DNA of 64,000 nucleotides from Lytechinus pictus. Lineage: Eukaryota; Echinodermata; Echinoidea; Temnopleuroida; Toxopneustidae. Positions 59,401-64,000 of the stretch are shown one piece after another. How positions within the stretch are numbered: the stretch's first letter is position 1; each line of letters opens with the position of its first letter. The notes beneath the pieces are model-generated. The model did no database searches. It saw only the letters and a program-made list of their open reading frames with translations, and had not been told where the DNA came from. The stretch is taken from assembly GCF_037042905.1 (NCBI RefSeq), contig NC_087257.1, positions 14,420,001 to 14,484,000 of the forward strand. The letters are read 5' to 3'. The translations under genes were made by a program, and so were the position numbers.

Positions 59401-62400
59401 TTTTTCTATCGCCGATCAGTCAGAGAATCTAGTGAAAGTTGTGTTCCCCAAGAAGATTCGAGAGTTAGGGGAATTAGTAGAGGTGAGAATTTCTTAAATT
59501 CTTTTGGTAATTGTTCTTGATTTCATTCATATTATGCATCTCCAGCTCTATCGTTCAACCCCCTCCCCCTTACCCTGTCGCAATTGGTCGATCTGTCGAT
59601 TTTTAAACCATTTGTAAAACTCCTCTTAATGTTGCTTGAAATCTAAATTGCCTCTTACATCAGTTGCTTTTCTCAACTGTATGGTAGGGGGTCCTAAAGC
59701 TACGCGGGTCCTAATGCTACGCATCACTCATCGCGCATGCAGTTTTCAATGGCAAATGCGCACTCTGTGTTTCGAACTGTGACTGCAGAGTGACAAACAA
59801 TTCCTCTTCAATATTTTCTATAGAGGCTGCAGTAAATCTCGAAATGCAGACCTGCCAACCATTATTTTTTATTTTATTTTTTTACAAAATCGTAATTTAT
59901 TGAGAAAAATCATCTCTATATGTCTCTATTTCATATTTCATAAAACTTACACAAATATGGTTATTAGATCAATGTAATTTCAGGTAACTTTTTTTTATTT
60001 AATCATTTTGTTAAAACCAGGGTGAGATATACAGTATAATATACACATGTTTCAATGTTGTTTTTTTCATCTGCAAGAGCAGTGCGCATTTTAGCTAGCA
60101 TGCAGCTTGAGCGCTGCGATGAGCGCGTGCGCCATGCATTTTATTATGAAATACACTTTTTTTGGGAAAATATAGTTGTTTTTTTCACAAAATACAATTT
60201 TTCATTCCCAGAGGTTGGCAGGTCTGGTCAAATGCAGAGAAAATCCACAACTATTGGAATTTTGGAGTTATATTCACTTTAATTTCATATTATGCTATAA
60301 TAATATGAACATATTTTAGAAATTGAGGCAGAGGAAATACTATTTTTTGCATGATAAATCGAGTGCGTAGCTTTAGGACCCCTTCTACATCGGGCGGCAA
60401 AATCAAGAGGTGTTCAGAAAACACAGCGGGATTTTCGTATTAGCGGGTTTTGTGATATTTTCTTCTTGGTTAACGATCTTTAGAATGTTTGACACAAATT
60501 AGTGAAAGATAATTTGCTAAAATATTAAAACTGGCATAGTTTTTATCGTTTGTAAACAAAGTGCGTAGCTTTAGGTCCTCCCATCATATATTTGAAATGA
60601 ATTTATGAGGTTCAGTCTATAATGTGTGTATACAGTTGTAGATTGTATAAAGTCCAAGCCACTTAGTGTATACATGGAATTCCCTTTTCAGGTCCCTGTA
60701 TTAACATAATTAAAGCTTAGCAATTTACTATTGATCATACAGAATCAATGCAACCAATCATAGAAATTGATAGCCTCTTATAAGTCTTTGTGTGCTTGGC
60801 CATGAACCTCTCTGTGCCGAATTATTTCAGGGAGGGAAACAATGGATAGTTTGTTTGAGCGTGATTTGCGAAAAGGTTAATTGATTGTTAATATGTGTCA
60901 CTGATTCCCCAGTGAGCAGGCATTTATGCTGTGAATCACAATTCTATGTTTCAAGAATGATCCAGTTTACATAGTCTGATTGACCGGCCAATTTTCCATG
61001 GCCATGGACTTTGTTAGCATTGGATTAATTTAATTATTACTTGCCTGCATGATGATAATAGTGTCTGTTGAATGTTTCTTTACAGAGTGATTTGTTTAGA
61101 CTAAGTCGGATGTCAGAGGTCACGACGAGTATCAACATTCCAGTTCCAGCCCCAGTCATTCTAAACCATTCTGATGATGTAGACGATGCACTGAAACCAC
61201 ATGTAAGTGTTTCATACTATCATTGTCAACCAATCAGAAGCAAGGATTTCAGTAGCTTGTCACAGCCGTTTGTAAACATCACAGACAAAAAAAATTCAAA
61301 ACTTTTCTTGTTGTTGTATTTGTTTTCTTGACTTTGATGCTTGTTTTACACCAAGTTTATATCTAAAAATATAAAGCTTACTCAACCCAATCGAATCAAT
61401 TCTTGACAAGGAAGCAAATTAAAAGCAGCATTTTACAAGTAATCAATTAACTAATACTGAGCAATGCCTTTCTCTCTGCACTCTGGCCATCGATACTTCC
61501 TCCCCCTCATGCTTAACCCCTTTTAAAAGGGAGTTGGGTAGTAACCTATCCCAGAAATAAGAAAGAAAACTTTTCAGTTAAAGTTTTCATCTCAGGGTTA
61601 TTGGCCAAGCATGCACAAAACAAACTTTGCAGCTGTTGTATTAACCATCAGTGTATTGTGTCATGTTTGGTGTCAGAGCTTAAATAAAGGTATCTATGTA
61701 AAGCTGATGAGTTGTTCTTTTATACTTCTGGCAGATACTAATCATTAGATTCATTGGAACCATGAAGTTTGTTTACCCATTGATACACACTGTTTATTCA
61801 TTTTCAATTGCATTTGATTGAAATCCTGGTATGCTTATTTCTTTATACAGGCAAAGAAACGGAAGCACGACACACAGAATGATGTACAAGGTAAAAAAAA
61901 TTAGATTCACAAGCTATAAGAAATGCAGTCATCTTAATACCCATTTTACTGAAGTTTGTCTCTTAACAATAGTTTGCAGTATGAGGAAAGTTGAAAAGGA
62001 ATATTCAAAACTTGATCAATTTTGAATTAATTTGAGCTCCTATACATTCATCTGATACATATGTATATAGGTAACAAGTACCCTGCCCCGTTAGACACCT
62101 TTGCAATGGTGCTTTACACTCACATTGCTATCATATTTACATTATATGACCTAAATGCATTCACTTGATGATAATTAAAATAGTAATATCAACCTTGGAA
62201 TACAGTCACCTCAACCTGATGCAAATTTCACAGGTCTTTATTCATTTCATCTCTGCAGTTTGCAAAGTGTTTTCTTTGTCTGCAGATTCAAAACCTTCGA
62301 TGAGCAATGATGTAGCTTTCTACATGTAGATCGACTAATGTATGTTGCCTCTCTGAATTTGTTGTTACCAACCTGATTCAAAAGTTCACCTTTGACCTTC

Positions 62401-63809
62401 TACCACCGATCCTACAGGGTGCAAGGTGTTCTCTCTGCCTGCAGGATCTGTACCATGCAACACGCAGTTAACTGATCTGATAGATATCCTGAAACCCAAG
62501 ATATGCTGCCTCATAGAACAGTGTAACACGCTGAAGATGTGGATCCAGCTACAGATTCCAAGGATCGAAGACGGCAACAACTTTGGAGTCTCCGTCCAGG
62601 TAGGCTAATCGGTTTACATTTAATAGATCTACAGTTACGAGCAGTTGGGATTCTTCTCAGATAGCCAATATACAGCATGGGCTAAAGCCATTTGGTCTAA
62701 TAACTGTCAATTTGGTCTTGTTGCCATTTGGTCTAATTTCCATTTGGTCTTCAGTACATACAGAATGAGTGGTGTAAGACAAAGTGGATGTTAAATGCAA
62801 TGGCCCGTATTCTAAAGTCAGGTTTAACTTAGACCACAGTCTAACTCTGGTCTAAAATTATGGGGAGCCAAAATTTCACAATATCTGTTTATATTGTATA
62901 TTTCTTATGTTTACTATTTCGTTCCTTTTTGCTTTCAAATGAAGAAAAATACTTCAGTTATCATATTTCCCAGACAAATATGAGCAATTTGAGTGTCAAA
63001 TTAGGTAATAAAGTGGATTTGTACTGTTAGGGATTTTTGCCCCAACTGGCTATCCATAGTTAAGCCACAATTTAAAACCAGGGTTTAATTTAAACCAGAG
63101 TTCAGAATACGGGCCAATAGGTCTGGCATAATTGGTTCTAGACAAAGTGAGATTAGACCATCTGGTGACAAGATCAAATGTACAAAGCAGATGTGGACCA
63201 AAATGGTAGTTAAGTAACTAATCATCTTTCATAATGGGTGATACTTGAGGCATGCAGGAATTCCAAAGGCATATTTTCATTATTGCTTACCCTCACGTGT
63301 TATCATTGACAAACAATGGAGAATGAAGGAAAGCCGCTATTAAGGACACAGCGGCTTTATGGCGTTATTCCTTTCAAAGGGCATGGCGCAGACTTTTTGA
63401 GAGGTGCCTTATTGTTGCCAAGAATGTGGATATAGGCTTTCCCTATTAAAACGAAGGATATGAAAAACAAGAGGCATTGTTAATTCAAGTTCTTGTGGTT
63501 ATTTTTTAAAGGAACAATTAATTTTTTTTAGTAGGAGATTTTCTTAAATATTTCTGTATGAACCCAATTTTGGGGGATTTAGTGGCTTTCAGATCTATAA
63601 ATTGGATTAAAATTAGATACAGTTTAAGTGATGTTTGATGAACTTAAAAGTTTTCTTTTCTGGAATACGTTGAATACTTTTAACAGGAAGACACATTAAG
63701 TGAACTTCGTCAGGTAGAGAGCGAGGCCGCTTCGTACCTTGACCAGATATCACGGTATTACATCACAAGAGGGAAACTAGTCAGCAAGGTCGCCAAGTAC
63801 CCTCATGTG
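56495..63809 (+). CDS. PSME3: proteasome activator complex subunit 3 (PA28-gamma/REG-gamma), 5' part
   Basis: Seven exons join in phase: 56495-56518, 58364-58396, 59420-59482, 61086-61202, 61851-61890, 62418-62599, 63687-63809; 194 codons so far, and a donor (GTAAGT) follows, so the C-terminal exons lie beyond the window. PA28-gamma forms a heptameric ring that caps the 20S proteasome in the nucleus and promotes ubiquitin-independent degradation. Landmarks: FPKKIRELGELVE in helix 1, NIPVPAPV before the linker, KKRK (basic, nuclear-signal-like) in the exon-5 insert, MWIQLQIPRIEDGNNFGVSV (the activation-loop region, nearly invariant in the family), and ESEAASYLDQISRYYITR. The cysteine-rich segment (CKVFSLPAGSVPC, KICCLIEQC) is slightly unusual. 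Start: the first in-frame ATG, in CACCATGG context. The last exons were not seen. Confidence 0.95.
59682..60585. mobile_element. TIR element in PSME3 intron 3
   Basis: GGGGTCCTAAAGCTACGC near 59688 and its inverted partner GCGTAGCTTTAGGTCCTCCC near 60563 define the ends. Internal copies of the same motif occur near 59707 and, inverted, near 60365. A second TIR element (59847-60226) sits inside. Target duplication is not resolved. Confidence 0.6.
59847..60226. mobile_element. 380-bp TIR element, CAGANNTGCCAACC family, nested
   Basis: The ends CAGACCTGCCAACC and GGTTGGCAGGTCTG are exact inverts and closely resemble the 32252-33578 element. The interior carries A/T-rich arms (AAAATCGTAATTTATTGAG on the left). 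Immediate flanks do not give a clean duplication. Confidence 0.7.
62685..63200. repeat. TTTGGTCTAAT-type foldback, split by a nested MITE
   Basis: The left piece (62685-62760) repeats ATTTGGTCT; the right piece (63118-63200) carries the complementary AGACCAT and GGACCAAAATGG. They belong to the same family as 11142-11552 and were separated by the 62802-63115 element. In PSME3 intron 6. Confidence 0.6.
62802..63115. mobile_element. MITE, GGCCCGTATTCT family, intact copy
   Basis: The ends GGCCCGTATTCT and AGAATACGGGCC are inverts. Arms continue with GTTTAACTTAGACCACAGTC on the left and its approximate complement on the right. AAT flanks both sides and may be a 3-bp duplication. It shares ends and interior with 45651-45950. 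Confidence 0.75.
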
Positions 63810-64000
63810 GTAAGTCAATAGCCAAAGTTGTCGCTATGTCAGGTCCTGTGTCCTATTTTTATGTCCTGGGCAATTCCATAAAATAATCAACCTTTTTGCA
63901 AGTCCGACCCCCATTTTCTCAAGTTTTACTTCACTTCATAAACTGACCAAGTCATGGTCATTTGAGAGCATTACAGACTGTCCAAAGAACAAGAAATCAG

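Overview
The window looks like nuclear DNA of a marine invertebrate deuterostome, most likely an echinoderm. It is AT-rich, its genes are split by many canonical GT-AG introns, and it holds animal gene families (SLC5 symporter, PSME3/PA28-gamma, cholinesterase-like proteins) among dense short DNA transposons, tRNA-headed SINEs and Ty3-type remnants. The organism call is inference. The exon structures are read directly: every junction listed keeps phase and uses GT-AG.

Four protein genes are present. (1) On the minus strand, 24332 down to 5274: a complete 15-exon gene for a 609-residue sodium/monocarboxylate-type symporter (SLC5A8-like) ending in a PDZ-ligand-like tail. Its fifth intron (12142-20938) is swollen by a 6.5-kb insertion with about 1.3-kb inverted terminal repeats. 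(2) On the plus strand, 26871 to 39186: a complete 9-exon gene fusing glutaredoxin, DEP and DUF547 domains (485 residues). (3) On the minus strand, 53519 down to 48391: a 3-exon gene for a 1191-residue type I membrane protein with two tandem cholinesterase-like domains, both lacking the catalytic serine and histidine. (4) On the plus strand from 56495: the first seven coding exons of PSME3 (PA28-gamma), running off the right edge. Genes 1 and 2 are divergent, 2 and 3 convergent, 3 and 4 divergent.

Bases 1-5273 hold a foldback repeat, a roughly 0.41-kb tandem duplication and an 1848-bp element with an exact 8-bp target duplication. Introns and intergenic DNA hold many further elements: a 120-bp hAT-like MITE with exact 8-bp duplication, a RecQ-helicase-bearing element, several MITE families, three SINE copies, a Ty3 pol remnant, and a plus-strand LTR-like segment with perfect heat-shock elements upstream of a TATA box.

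The most unusual observations are the doubly inactive tandem cholinesterase-like receptor; two separate small tandem duplications (about 93 and 94 bp) of intron-exon junctions inside the glutaredoxin-DEP-DUF547 gene, one of them split by a transposon with a clean target duplication; and the heat-shock-element-bearing LTR-like promoter. I see no CRISPR array, prokaryotic operon or functional RNA gene.
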